Part shown: positions 8,935 through 17,586 of the stretch, in pieces
Layout: each line of letters starts with the position of its first letter
Position numbering within the stretch: position 1 is the first letter of the stretch
Assembly (NCBI GenBank): GCA_026129905.1
Contig: JAHCHE010000011.1
Span: forward strand, 124,001-188,000
Length of the DNA: 64,000 nucleotides
Source: Bryobacteraceae bacterium
GTDB lineage: Bacteria; Acidobacteriota; Terriglobia; Bryobacterales; Bryobacteraceae
Reading direction: 5' to 3'
Position numbers and translations under genes: made by a program
The notes under the pieces: model-generated
Database searches by the model: none
What the model saw: the letters and a program-made list of their open reading frames with translations, nothing else
What the model was told of the DNA's origin: nothing

Positions 8935-10200
8935 TCAGATCTTTACCTTGTCGTAATCGAAAGGCTCGTCAACTAAATGATATTCCGGCTCGCCGTCCCG
9001 CCGCAGATAGTAGGTCTTCAGCGGCGTCCTCGGGAAATCGCTCAGCTTGCGCGGGAGCGCCTTTCCGTCCTTCCACTCGTAGACCGTCACATCCCACGGA
9101 TTGAACGTGTCCGCCAGTCCCCGCTCCTTCGCGATGCGGCACCAGTGCACGTTGCCCGGTTCGTGCCCGCCCAGCCACAGCGCCGCCAGGTCCAACCGGA
9201 ACTTGTCCTTGGAGAACATCACCAGGTTGGTCATGTAGTCGGTTCCGATGCCGAAGCCGTCGCCGTCGCGCCCGTAAATGCCCTCGATCATCGCCAGGCC
9301 GGTCTTCAGGACGCTCATGTTGTCCATGGTTTTGTGCGCCCAGATTTCCTGGCGAATTGGGCTCAATTCGGCGCCGCTATCGTAGCGCGCGTAGCCCATC
9401 TTCTGGTGGCTTTCGAAGTACCGGTTGATGCGCTGCTCGGCGTCGGCGCGGATGTCGCCTTTCATGAACTCCGGAACGCCGGTGACCGTCTTCCAGCCGC
9501 TGCAAAAGAGGACGTAAGGGATCACCACCAGTCCCTGCTCGTTCTTCACGCTGAGCGTCAGGCACATACCATGCGCCTTCCACTTGGCGATGTTCAGCAG
9601 CCACGTATCCGGCTCGTTCACCGGCGCGTAGTGCGGAATCCGGCGGAAGATCACGCCGTCGGGTACCTTGCTCCACGTCATGCCCTCGCCCGCCGCGAAC
9701 TCCTCCGGCGACCGCGCGCACTGGTTCATCTCCACGCCGTGGCGGCGGTTAATGGCCACGTAGCCGCGGTAATTCCACGTCTGGCGAAGGTTGGCTTCCA
9801 GAAAATGAAACTTCTCCAGCCCCACTTCCTTCAGCCCCATCACCACGCCTTCGTAGAAATCCGGGTCCGTGCCGGTACCCCAGAATTGCTCGTTCGGTTT
9901 TCCGGCCTGCCGGACGCTGATGACATTCGGCTTCAGCACGACGCGGTGGCTCACTGGCACGCCGGGCTTGTCCATCCGGACGAAGATCTCGCGCGCCAGC
10001 TTCAGGCCTTCCTCGCGCTTGCTTTCCGAATCCATCTTCGCCGGGACGTTCGTCCGGCGGATGAAGACCGCCTTCGGGTTCGCCTCGATGAACGGATGCA
10101 GCCCGAAATATCGCGCCGGCGATTCGCCCGCGCCGAGCAGCCTGCCTGTCCCGGCCAGAGCCGCCGCGCCCGTCTTCTCCAGTAGTTCACGCCGAGTCAT
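8935..10200 (-). CDS. DUF362 protein with Tat signal, paralogue 1 of tandem pair
   Basis: A 421-residue twin-arginine protein (MTRRELLEKTG at the N-terminus), the first gene of the pair. It shares with its neighbour long identical blocks including FGxHPFIEANPKAVFIRRT, GTGTDPDFYEG and EGIYGRDG, and the C-terminus DEPFDYDKxKI. The Cys of VCSV in the neighbour is Ile here, whereas GMCL and the Cys before (S/N)GW are kept, so the latter are better candidates for a functional role. A TACAAT hexamer on the coding strand at 10242-10237 could be the -10 box, giving a leader of about 30 bases containing AGAAGG. Function unknown. Confidence 0.88.
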   Translation of the reverse strand: MTRRELLEKTGAAALAGTGRLLGAGESPARYFGLHPFIEANPKAVFIRRTNVPAKMDSESKREEGLKLAREIFVRMDKPGVPVSHRVVLKPNVISVRQAGKPNEQFWGTGTDPDFYEGVVMGLKEVGLEKFHFLEANLRQTWNYRGYVAINRRHGVEMNQCARSPEEFAAGEGMTWSKVPDGVIFRRIPHYAPVNEPDTWLLNIAKWKAHGMCLTLSVKNEQGLVVIPYVLFCSGWKTVTGVPEFMKGDIRADAEQRINRYFESHQKMGYARYDSGAELSPIRQEIWAHKTMDNMSVLKTGLAMIEGIYGRDGDGFGIGTDYMTNLVMFSKDKFRLDLAALWLGGHEPGNVHWCRIAKERGLADTFNPWDVTVYEWKDGKALPRKLSDFPRTPLKTYYLRRDGEPEYHLVDEPFDYDKVKI

Positions 10201-10257
10201 GTCCGCGATTCCGCCTTCTCATACTAATCCTTCCACATTGTAGGCCAACCATCCCCT

Positions 10258-11064
10258 TCATTCGTCCAGCGGGACAGGCGCGGCCGCGCCGGCCGGAATC
10301 CAGCACTGTCGGCCGTCCGGCAGCTCGATATGGCGCCAGCCGCTGCGCGTCTCCAGGAGTTCAAACTCGGCGCCGGCGTGCAGAGGCTCCTGAAAGCTCG
10401 GTTCGTACGATTCGCCGTCGCCCTTTCGCGCCGTCACTTCCGCGGCCAGGATCACGCCGGCCGGGCGTCGATCGCCTGCCGCTTCCGCCGCCAGGGAGAC
10501 CAGGAACAAAACGGCGAGCGCTCCCGCCGCGGCGAGCGCGGTTCGCGGCATCCACTCGGACCGCCTCAGCCGCACCGCCGCCCCCGCCCAAAACGCGCCG
10601 GAGAACAACGCCAGTAGCCAGGCGCGCGCTGCCCGCGACATGTCGTAATGCCAGAACAGCAATGTCCGCAGCACGCGCGTGCGCTGCTTCTCCTCGATGG
10701 AATCCTGCCGCGACTTCCGCGCCTGCGCCAGGTTTTGGGCCAGATTCGGGTCGCCCGGAACGTACAGTTCCGCGCGGCGGTAGTTGAGTATCGCGCGCCC
10801 GATATCGCCGGCCTGGTAGTACGCGTTGCCCAGGTTATAGAAGAGCTTGCCGTTGCGGATGCCGCCCTCGCGCGCGATGCGTTCCAGCCGCAGCGCCGCG
10901 CGCTGGTAGATCTCCCGCGCCGCGCTCGGATCGCGCAGGGACGTTTCGTTCGCCTCCCGGTACAGCGCGTTCGCCTGGCCGAACAATTCCTCGATTTCGC
11001 GAGGCTCCATGCGAGCGAACGCCGCAAGCGCGCACACCGCCAGCGCAACCAGGCAGCGGATCAT
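10258..11064 (-). CDS. batE: BatE-like TPR and SH3 membrane protein
   Basis: A 268-residue protein and last gene of the moxR-bat operon. Order: a signal peptide or anchor, a TPR region at about 25-110 (KLFYNLGNAYYQAG and the following helix), two membrane helices at about 140-205, and a C-terminal SH3-like segment ending with GWRHIELPDGRQCWIP. This is the BatE arrangement (TPR with a bacterial SH3). In the Bat (aerotolerance) system these proteins are thought to form a MoxR-associated envelope complex. Its ATG overlaps the batD stop as ATGA at 11061-11064. Confidence 0.82.
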   Translation of the reverse strand: MIRCLVALAVCALAAFARMEPREIEELFGQANALYREANETSLRDPSAAREIYQRAALRLERIAREGGIRNGKLFYNLGNAYYQAGDIGRAILNYRRAELYVPGDPNLAQNLAQARKSRQDSIEEKQRTRVLRTLLFWHYDMSRAARAWLLALFSGAFWAGAAVRLRRSEWMPRTALAAAGALAVLFLVSLAAEAAGDRRPAGVILAAEVTARKGDGESYEPSFQEPLHAGAEFELLETRSGWRHIELPDGRQCWIPAGAAAPVPLDE

Positions 11065-12908
11065 CTTTGGGAACGCTCCGCTTGGCTCAGCGCGCGCTCC
11101 AGTCCGCCGATCGTCTCGATGGCGGAGTTCTTCAAGGAAACAGCGTTCTCGCCCGCCGCCGCCGAACCGGCGTACCGGCCCGCCTCGCAGCGCTCGAACA
11201 ACCTCTTCACGGCCTCCACCAAATCGGCGGCCATCCCCCGCTGCTCAAGCGACGGCTTCACGTCCAGGAACGTCAGCGCCTGCGCCGGCAGCGCCAGCCG
11301 CGCACCCAGGTAGTTCCGCGTCGCCTCCAGCATCGCGGCGTGGAATCCGTCGGAATCCGAGGGCGGCAGCGCCGACGCGCGCCTGGAGAAGTCCTTGTAC
11401 GCCCGCCGCGCCGTCCGTTCCCCAGGATTCACCTCGCGGCGCCGTTCTATCAGGGCGTAGCCGAGCAGCGCCGCGAAACAAAGCGGCGGCAGGCCCAGCG
11501 CGATCAGCCACGCCGGCGACCCCAGCGGCGCCGCGCCCCCGAGCGCCTGGTTGATCAGCGCGTCCGGCCCTTCATAGTTGTACGCGATGCCGCCTTCCCG
11601 GCTCTCGACTCCCGTCTGCGCCGTCAACCGCCCGGCGCCTTCGGCGTCCTGCGCGGTCACGATCCGCGTTCCCTTCACCGCCAGCGGAATCGGCGCCGTC
11701 CGCGCGATCTCGTACCCGCCGGATTTCGGGTTGAAATAACTCAGCTCGATCGGCGGGATCTCACGCACATCGGGATGAATCGCCCGGATGGTCTGAGTGA
11801 ATTTCTTCACGTTTCCTTCCAGGACGCCGGCGGCCTGCTCCGCCGGAATCCTGAAATCGCGCGCCAAGGCGGGTTGCGCCGTCAGCGGCGGCAGTTGCGC
11901 GTTCGCAAGGTATTCCGGCCCCGACACCCGGACGTTCAGCGTGATCGGATCGCCGACGCTCACCTCGGCCGGCGTTGCCTCGGCGGCGATCCTGTATTGC
12001 CCCACCAGGCCGCTGAAAGTCGCCGGCCGCCCCGCTTGCGGCAGTTCCATCACCTCGATCGCGGCGCGGTTGGATCCGGCCACGAAGCTCTCGCCCGCCA
12101 TCCGCGTTGCGAAGCCGAAGAAATCGTCGGCGAACGGGTTGCGGGCGCGGTTCGGCCGCGCTTTGCCCGCCACGGTGGCCGGCTCGATGGCGATCGTCCC
12201 CGGCTGCCGCGGTATGAGGATCTTGCGCAGCTCCACCGTCAGGAACCGCCTGCCGTCCAGCGTTGCCTCCCCTTTCTCTCCGATGGCCTTTCCGTTTGGC
12301 AGCGCGATTTCCAGGTGGCGGTCCGGATCGATCTGAATCCTCGGATCTTCAATGGTGAACCGTTTATCGTTCAAGACCGGAACCGTGAAGGAAAAATCCT
12401 GTACGTTCTGTCCGACGTACCAGGTAATCGTCAGAATTACCGGCTGTCCCGCGTAGGCTTTGCGCTCGGAAAGCGACAGACGCAGCTTGAAATCGTCGGA
12501 CTCGGCCGGCGGCGTCGCGCGGATCGTGGCGCCCGCGGTCCGCAGCGTCTTGCCGCCCGCCTGAATCGCGATCGGCGGAATGGTGAACGTTCCCGGCTTC
12601 TGCGCCGTCAGCCGGTACGAGAACACATAGCCGCGCCGCGTCACCCGGGTCACCTGGTTGTTGATAATCGTCACGGATTCGCTGGAGTTCTGCTGCCCGC
12701 CCAGGTCCTGCACGGTGACCCCCGCCAGTCCGCTCAGGTCCGGCTTTTCCGGCGCGTCGCTACCCTCGACCTGGATTTGCAGCAGGAAGGGTTCGCCCGC
12801 GAAAACGTCCTGCTTCTCCACCACCGCCTGAACGGACAACTGCTGCGCGGCCGCGCCGGCGGCGAACGCCGTCAACAGCAACAGCCCTGCTCCAAGCTTC
12901 GCGCCCAT
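11061..12908 (-). CDS. batD: BatD family envelope protein
   Basis: A 615-residue protein with a cleavable signal (hydrophobic stretch ending AAAQQ), repeated Ig-like beta domains beginning with the BatD-typical VEKQDVFAGEPF segment, a membrane helix near residues 465-485 and a cytoplasmic helical tail. BatD proteins are partners of the VWA proteins BatA and BatB. The frame extends to a TTG at 12917 that would overlap batC, but the ATG at 12908 lies two bases after the batC stop and gives a normal signal peptide, so I use it. It overlaps batE by four bases. Confidence 0.88.
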   Translation of the reverse strand: MGAKLGAGLLLLTAFAAGAAAQQLSVQAVVEKQDVFAGEPFLLQIQVEGSDAPEKPDLSGLAGVTVQDLGGQQNSSESVTIINNQVTRVTRRGYVFSYRLTAQKPGTFTIPPIAIQAGGKTLRTAGATIRATPPAESDDFKLRLSLSERKAYAGQPVILTITWYVGQNVQDFSFTVPVLNDKRFTIEDPRIQIDPDRHLEIALPNGKAIGEKGEATLDGRRFLTVELRKILIPRQPGTIAIEPATVAGKARPNRARNPFADDFFGFATRMAGESFVAGSNRAAIEVMELPQAGRPATFSGLVGQYRIAAEATPAEVSVGDPITLNVRVSGPEYLANAQLPPLTAQPALARDFRIPAEQAAGVLEGNVKKFTQTIRAIHPDVREIPPIELSYFNPKSGGYEIARTAPIPLAVKGTRIVTAQDAEGAGRLTAQTGVESREGGIAYNYEGPDALINQALGGAAPLGSPAWLIALGLPPLCFAALLGYALIERRREVNPGERTARRAYKDFSRRASALPPSDSDGFHAAMLEATRNYLGARLALPAQALTFLDVKPSLEQRGMAADLVEAVKRLFERCEAGRYAGSAAAGENAVSLKNSAIETIGGLERALSQAERSQR

Positions 12909-12910
12909 CG

Positions 12911-13678
12911 CTACCAATCCTTGTCCACCGGGCGGATGGCGACCGCGGCCTGCAGGTTCCTGCGCCGCCGGTCCTCCCGTTCCTTATCCAAGATGTCCTT
13001 CGCGCTCTCGGCTGTTTGCGGCTTCTCCTCCCGCTGCCCTGCCTGCCGTTGCTGCTGCTGTTCTCTCTGCTGCTTGTCGTCGCTCGCGGGACTCGGTTGC
13101 TGCTGTTGTTGTTGCTGCTTGCCGTCGTCCTTCGTCCGGCCGTCATCGCCCGGCTGGGGAGGCTGTTTCTTCAGCAATTCCTCCAATTGTTGAATCTGCC
13201 GCCGCGCGACTTCGATGTTGTGGCGCGCGTCATCCAGCTTCGGATCCAGCCGGAGCGCGTCCTGGTAATACCGCACGCCTCGGCGAAGCGAGTCGATCGC
13301 CTGGGCCGGATTCGCCTGCGCCTCACCCGCGCCTTGCCGGAACGCCGCGTTCCCCTGGTTGAACTTGCTGCGCGCTTCAAGCGACGGATCGGACCTTCGA
13401 GCCGCCGCGTTTTCGTACGCGTCCAGCGCCCCACGGAAGTCGCCCTGCCGGTACAGCGCATTGCCCTTGTTCATCCAGACGTGCGGAGAATCGGGCTTCT
13501 GCTGCGCGGCTTCCTCGTAGGCGCGCAAGGCCTCCTCGTACTGCCGCTCGCGGTATGCCTGGTTGCCTCGCTCCACCAGCGCCCGGGCGCTTTCCGCCCG
13601 CGCCGGCCAGGCGAACGCCACAACCAGCAGCGCCGCCGCGCCGGTCAGACCGAGCGGGCTTTTCGTTCGCCGATACAT
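12911..13678 (-). CDS. batC: BatC-like TPR protein with glutamine-rich tail
   Basis: A 255-residue exported protein: signal peptide, then three to four TPR units (GNQAYRERQYEEALRAY, GNALYRQGDFRGALDAY, a degenerate GNAAFRQG), then a low-complexity region with runs of Gln and charged residues (about 175-225). Bat operons usually place a TPR protein here. The ATG at 13678 lies inside the end of batB (34-base overlap); an in-frame GTG at 13690 is an alternative start. The Gln runs are encoded by mixed CAG/CAA codons, so the tract is not a pure microsatellite. Confidence 0.83.
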   Translation of the reverse strand: MYRRTKSPLGLTGAAALLVVAFAWPARAESARALVERGNQAYRERQYEEALRAYEEAAQQKPDSPHVWMNKGNALYRQGDFRGALDAYENAAARRSDPSLEARSKFNQGNAAFRQGAGEAQANPAQAIDSLRRGVRYYQDALRLDPKLDDARHNIEVARRQIQQLEELLKKQPPQPGDDGRTKDDGKQQQQQQQPSPASDDKQQREQQQQRQAGQREEKPQTAESAKDILDKEREDRRRRNLQAAVAIRPVDKDW

Positions 13679-14667
13679 AGCTCCACGCACAACAAAACGA
13701 ATGCAATTGCTAAAAATATCTGGTATTTTTCCTCATACCGCACGAATTTCGCCGGACCCAGGTCCGCCTGTCCGGCGCCGGAAACCAGCTTGACGTACAC
13801 GTCGCCGAAGTCGACGCTCCCGGTGGCGACGTTCAGGTACCGTCCGCCCGGCGTCGCGCTTACCATTTTACGCAGCGTTTCCGTGTCCAGCCGCGACCAT
13901 ACCTCCTGGCCGTTGTAGGTCAGGAATGTCCGCTGCCCGTCCGCGCCGGTCACCGGGATTCTCCGGCCCTCGTGTTCGTCCCCAAGCCCCACCGCGATCA
14001 GCCGCGCTCCCAGTTCCCCCAGTTTCCGCGCCGCTTCCTCCGGGTAGCTTTCGTGGTCCTCGCCATCGGTGATCAGAATGACGTCTCGAAAGCTCCGGGC
14101 CTGGTTGTCGAACACCTGCTCGATGGTCGTCCGGATGGCGTCGCCGATCAGCGTCCCTCCTCGAGAAACCGAGGCCGGCGACGATTCCTCCAGCGCCTGC
14201 CGGAAGAACCCGTAATCGTGCGTCAGCGGGCATTTCACCGCCGCCGTGCCCGCGAACGCCACCAGCGCCACCCGGTCTCCCCGCAGCCGCTCGACGCTGT
14301 CGAGTATCGCCAGCTTGGCCCGTTCCAGCCGGTTCGGCGCCAGGTCCTCGGCCAGCATGCTCCTGGACACGTCGAGAAGGAAAACGACGTCGCGACCCCT
14401 GCGCTCGGTCTCCTCCTGAACCATGTTCCAGGCCGGCCGCGCCAGCGCGATCACCGCCAGCGCGAAGGCCGTCAGAAGCAGAATCGTCTTCCACGCCCGG
14501 CGTCCGGCGTCCGCCGCCGCCCCCATCTGCTTCAACAAGCGCGGCTCGGCGAATCGCGCGAGCGCTTGCCGGCGTTTGTGCGCCGCGTAGAACAGCAATC
14601 CGGCGGCGACGGGAATCGCCCACAGCAGGTACAGCATCTCGACGTTGAGCAGCCGCGTCTGGTTCAT
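13645..14667 (-). CDS. batB: BatB, von Willebrand factor A membrane protein
   Basis: A 340-residue protein with N-terminal membrane helices, a VWA domain and a C-terminal helix. The metal-ion-dependent adhesion site is intact: DVSRSM gives the DxSxS motif and TDGED the distal Asp. BatB and BatA are thought to form a membrane complex that is activated or assembled by MoxR-type ATPases. The frame is open far upstream through batA, but the ATG at 14667 overlaps the batA stop as ATGA and gives MNQTRLLNVEML, a normal VWA-protein N-terminus. The last 34 bases overlap batC. Confidence 0.92.
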   Translation of the reverse strand: MNQTRLLNVEMLYLLWAIPVAAGLLFYAAHKRRQALARFAEPRLLKQMGAAADAGRRAWKTILLLTAFALAVIALARPAWNMVQEETERRGRDVVFLLDVSRSMLAEDLAPNRLERAKLAILDSVERLRGDRVALVAFAGTAAVKCPLTHDYGFFRQALEESSPASVSRGGTLIGDAIRTTIEQVFDNQARSFRDVILITDGEDHESYPEEAARKLGELGARLIAVGLGDEHEGRRIPVTGADGQRTFLTYNGQEVWSRLDTETLRKMVSATPGGRYLNVATGSVDFGDVYVKLVSGAGQADLGPAKFVRYEEKYQIFLAIAFVLLCVELCIGERKARSV

Positions 14668-15716
14668 GGGATTCGCCGGAACAGCGTCGCGCCCAGCAGC
14701 GTCTCGGCCCCCAGCAGGGCCAGCGCCGCCAGCGCGAACGGCATGAACAGTTCGCGGTAATCGCGGTACCGCGTCGTGGTGACTTCGCTCTTCTCCAGCC
14801 GGTCGATCTCCTCGTAAACCGCTCGGAGACCTTCCGCGTCGCTGACGATCCGGTGCAGCCCGCCGGTTCGTTCCGCCAGCATCCGCAGCGTGTTCTCGTC
14901 CACGCCTCCCCCCAACGGCATCGTGTAGTTTCCAAACGGCGTCTGTATCACCGAACTGCTGTCGCCCGCGATGCCGATCGCGTAGATCTTGATGCCCCAC
15001 GCCGCCGCAAGGTCGGCCGCTTCGTTCGGTGGACGGCCCGCGTTGTCCACGCCATCGGTGAGCAGGATGATCACCTTGCTCTTGATTTCGTACTCCTTTT
15101 TTCCTTCCCCCTGCCGGGCGAGCGTGTCCTCGGCGGTTCTCAGGCGCGCCGCCGCCAGCGCCACCGCGTCGCCGATCGCCGTGCCGTCCTCGCTCTCCCG
15201 TTCCACCAGCTTGATGGTTGGGATGAAGCCGAGCACCGTCTCGTGCGCCAGGGTCAACGGGCAGACCGTGTCCGCGTAGCGGGCGAAGGTGATCAGCCCG
15301 ATCAGGTCGGAAGGCCGCCCCGCCAGCCCCGCGGCGCCCCCGCCCACGAACTGCCGGAACACCGTCAGCGCGGCGTTCAGGCGCGTCATCCGCCGCCCGC
15401 GATAATTCAGTTCCGCGCTCATGCTGCTCGACCGGTCGATGACCATCTCGATGGCGATTCCCCGGCTGGTATCCACTACCCGCTCGGTGCCCTGCTGCGG
15501 CCGTGCCAGCGCGAACACCACCAGGACGAGCGCCGCGGCCCGCACCCACGCCGGCATGTCCGCCAGCCTCTGACGGAAGGAGCGGTTCAGCCGTCCGCTC
15601 GACGACGCCAGGGAAAACCGGACCGTCGCCCGCCGCGCGGCGCGCCCGCGCAAGTAGAACGCCGCGGGAATCGACAGCAGCAGCAGAAACATCCAGGGCG
15701 ACTCAAACCGCGGCAT
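14664..15716 (-). CDS. batA: BatA, von Willebrand factor A membrane protein
   Basis: A 350-residue protein: an N-terminal hydrophobic helix (about 8-25), another at about 55-75, a VWA domain and a C-terminal membrane helix. The MIDAS motif is DRSSSM, and TDGVDNAG supplies the distal Asp, so metal binding should be intact. The start overlaps nothing upstream: there is a 29-base gap to the DUF4381 gene. It is paired with batB by an ATGA overlap, as in Bat operons generally. Confidence 0.92.
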   Translation of the reverse strand: MPRFESPWMFLLLLSIPAAFYLRGRAARRATVRFSLASSSGRLNRSFRQRLADMPAWVRAAALVLVVFALARPQQGTERVVDTSRGIAIEMVIDRSSSMSAELNYRGRRMTRLNAALTVFRQFVGGGAAGLAGRPSDLIGLITFARYADTVCPLTLAHETVLGFIPTIKLVERESEDGTAIGDAVALAAARLRTAEDTLARQGEGKKEYEIKSKVIILLTDGVDNAGRPPNEAADLAAAWGIKIYAIGIAGDSSSVIQTPFGNYTMPLGGGVDENTLRMLAERTGGLHRIVSDAEGLRAVYEEIDRLEKSEVTTTRYRDYRELFMPFALAALALLGAETLLGATLFRRIP

Positions 15717-15745
15717 TCCTTACGATTTCCCGTTCGGTTTCAACT

Positions 15746-16714
15746 CTATTTTACCTTCGCCCCCCGCGGCGCCTCCGGCGACTCCAGCGGCCGCGTTTCG
15801 GCGATGAACTGCGCGCAGGTGTTCAGCGTGTCGTCCACTTCCGCCCGGCTCGGCTGATACTCGGCGAACTTCACCATGTCGCAGTGTTCCAGGAACCGCT
15901 TCAAGAGTTCCTTCTGCCGCGAAAGCAGGGCCTGGTTGTTGCGCAGGTCGTTGAGAAACTCCTCCGTCGTTCGTTCGGGCGCGCGCAGCGCGAAACGGTC
16001 CTCGATGTAGTGACGCAGGATGGCCGAGACCCGCTGATAAAATAGCTTCGCCTGTCCCTTCCCGATCAGGTCCTCGGCCATCAGTTTCCGCAGCGCCGCC
16101 AGGGCCGACTCGTGAGCCGGCAGCGCCGCCCGAGCCTTCTTCGCCGCGTTGCGCCGCCGCCACAGGGCGTAGGCCCCAAACGCCAGTGTCGCCGCGGACA
16201 ATCCGAGCAGGAAATAGACCCACCCGCTCAGCCCCGGCAGTTCGACCGGCGGCCCGATCTCCCGCAAGTCCGCCTTCTGGCCTTCTTGCAGCGTCGAGGT
16301 TACCCGGACCGTCTGTCGCTCCGTTTCGATTCCGGCAGCGCCGAACCGGACCTTCAGCGGCGGAATCTCATATTCTCCGGGCAGGAACGGCTCCAGCGTC
16401 CAGGCGCGGGAGACGGCAATCCGGTCGTTTTCCAGCAGCCTGGGCGGGGAAGTCTCCGAACCGGTTACCGCGAATTCGCCGGTTTTGTTTCCCAATTCCG
16501 GAAATTCTACCGACTGCCCTTCCGGCGCTTCAGCTTCCAGCCGCAATTCCACATTATCCGCCACCGTGATCTGCCGGCGGCTCAGCTGCAGCGTCAGGCT
16601 CGCCGGACCGTTTTCGTAGCGGCGCTCGATCTCGAACGGCCTTTCCGGCGTCCGGTCGCGCTCGCCTCCACAGGCCGCCAGCGCCAGCAGGCAAGCGGCG
16701 GCCGCCGGCCTCAT
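15746..16714 (-). CDS. DUF4381-like membrane protein with lipoprotein-type N-terminus
   Basis: A 322-residue protein encoded between DUF58 and batA. The N-terminus has a lipobox (LLALAACGG), followed by a BatD-like beta domain (ITVADNVELRLE ... PLKVRF), a membrane helix at about 170-192 and a cytoplasmic helical domain. The position and the helix plus cytoplasmic tail fit DUF4381 proteins of MoxR-DUF58 operons. Having both a lipidation signal and an internal transmembrane helix is slightly unusual. Its start overlaps the DUF58 stop by four bases. Confidence 0.78.
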   Translation of the reverse strand: MRPAAAACLLALAACGGERDRTPERPFEIERRYENGPASLTLQLSRRQITVADNVELRLEAEAPEGQSVEFPELGNKTGEFAVTGSETSPPRLLENDRIAVSRAWTLEPFLPGEYEIPPLKVRFGAAGIETERQTVRVTSTLQEGQKADLREIGPPVELPGLSGWVYFLLGLSAATLAFGAYALWRRRNAAKKARAALPAHESALAALRKLMAEDLIGKGQAKLFYQRVSAILRHYIEDRFALRAPERTTEEFLNDLRNNQALLSRQKELLKRFLEHCDMVKFAEYQPSRAEVDDTLNTCAQFIAETRPLESPEAPRGAKVK

Positions 16715-17586
16715 TGCCGGCGCTCCCGCGCGCGAAAGAACAGCATCAGGTTCTTAACATAATCGCGCCCCGTCGTCACCGCGATGTGATCCACCCCCGC
16801 CGCGCGCAGCAGGTCCCGCGCCCTGGCCTCGCGCTCCCGTCCCAGTCGCTCATACTGCCGCCTGACCGCCGGACTGCCCGCGTCGATCACCACCCGTTCC
16901 CCCGTCTCGGGATCTTCCAGGTCGATCAGCCCCACGTCCGGAAGTTCCCGCTCGCGCGGATCGGTGATCGAGACGGCGATCAGGTCGTGCCGTTTCGCGG
17001 CAATGCGCAAACGTTTCTCGAACCCCTCCGCCAGCAGGTCCGAGACCAGAAACACCACCGCCCGTCGGTGCGTTACCCGGCCGAGATAATCGAGCGCCGC
17101 CGCGATGTCAGTCCCCGTCCTCCGCGGCTTGAACCCCAGCACGTCCCGGATCAGCCGCAGCACGTGCGACGCTCCCTTTTTCGGGGGAATGTACAGCTCG
17201 ATGGCGTCGGTGAAGATCACCAGCCCTACCTTGTCGTTGTTCTTGATGGCCGAAAACGCCAGCAGCGCGCACACCTCCGCCGCCACTTCGTTCTTCAGCC
17301 TCTCGCGGCTGCCGAACGCGCCGGACCCGGAGAGGTCCACAAGGAAAATCACCGTCAGCTCGCGCTCTTCCACGAACCGCTTGACGTACGGCCGCCCGGC
17401 CCGCGCTGTCACGTTCCAGTCGATCGCGCGGACGTCGTCTCCGGGCGTATATTCCCGCACCTCGTCGAACTCGATGCCGCGGCCCTTGAACACGCTGTGA
17501 TACTCGCCGGCCAGCACGTCGTTTACGACTTTATTCGTAAAGATCTCGATATATCGGATTTTTCGCGCGAGTTCCTTGGAAATCAT
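16711..17586 (-). CDS. DUF58 domain protein
   Basis: A 291-residue cytoplasmic protein. It has the DUF58 signature around GRPYVKRFVEERELT with the preceding DDVRAIDWNVTAR segment, and a VWA-like core whose MIDAS is altered to DLSGSG. DUF58 proteins are encoded next to MoxR ATPases and are presumed clients or partners of them. The gene overlaps the moxR stop at 17583-17586 and the next gene at 16711-16714, so the set is translated as a block. Confidence 0.92.
   Translation of the reverse strand: MISKELARKIRYIEIFTNKVVNDVLAGEYHSVFKGRGIEFDEVREYTPGDDVRAIDWNVTARAGRPYVKRFVEERELTVIFLVDLSGSGAFGSRERLKNEVAAEVCALLAFSAIKNNDKVGLVIFTDAIELYIPPKKGASHVLRLIRDVLGFKPRRTGTDIAAALDYLGRVTHRRAVVFLVSDLLAEGFEKRLRIAAKRHDLIAVSITDPRERELPDVGLIDLEDPETGERVVIDAGSPAVRRQYERLGREREARARDLLRAAGVDHIAVTTGRDYVKNLMLFFRARERRQ

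Noticed and set aside
13020-13130. Trinucleotide microsatellite in batC
   Set aside because: Gln runs use mixed codons; it is a low-complexity protein tract, not a pure DNA repeat.
13645-15549. 634-codon open frame including batB
   Set aside because: The upstream part is batA read in another frame; ATG 14667 is the real batB start.
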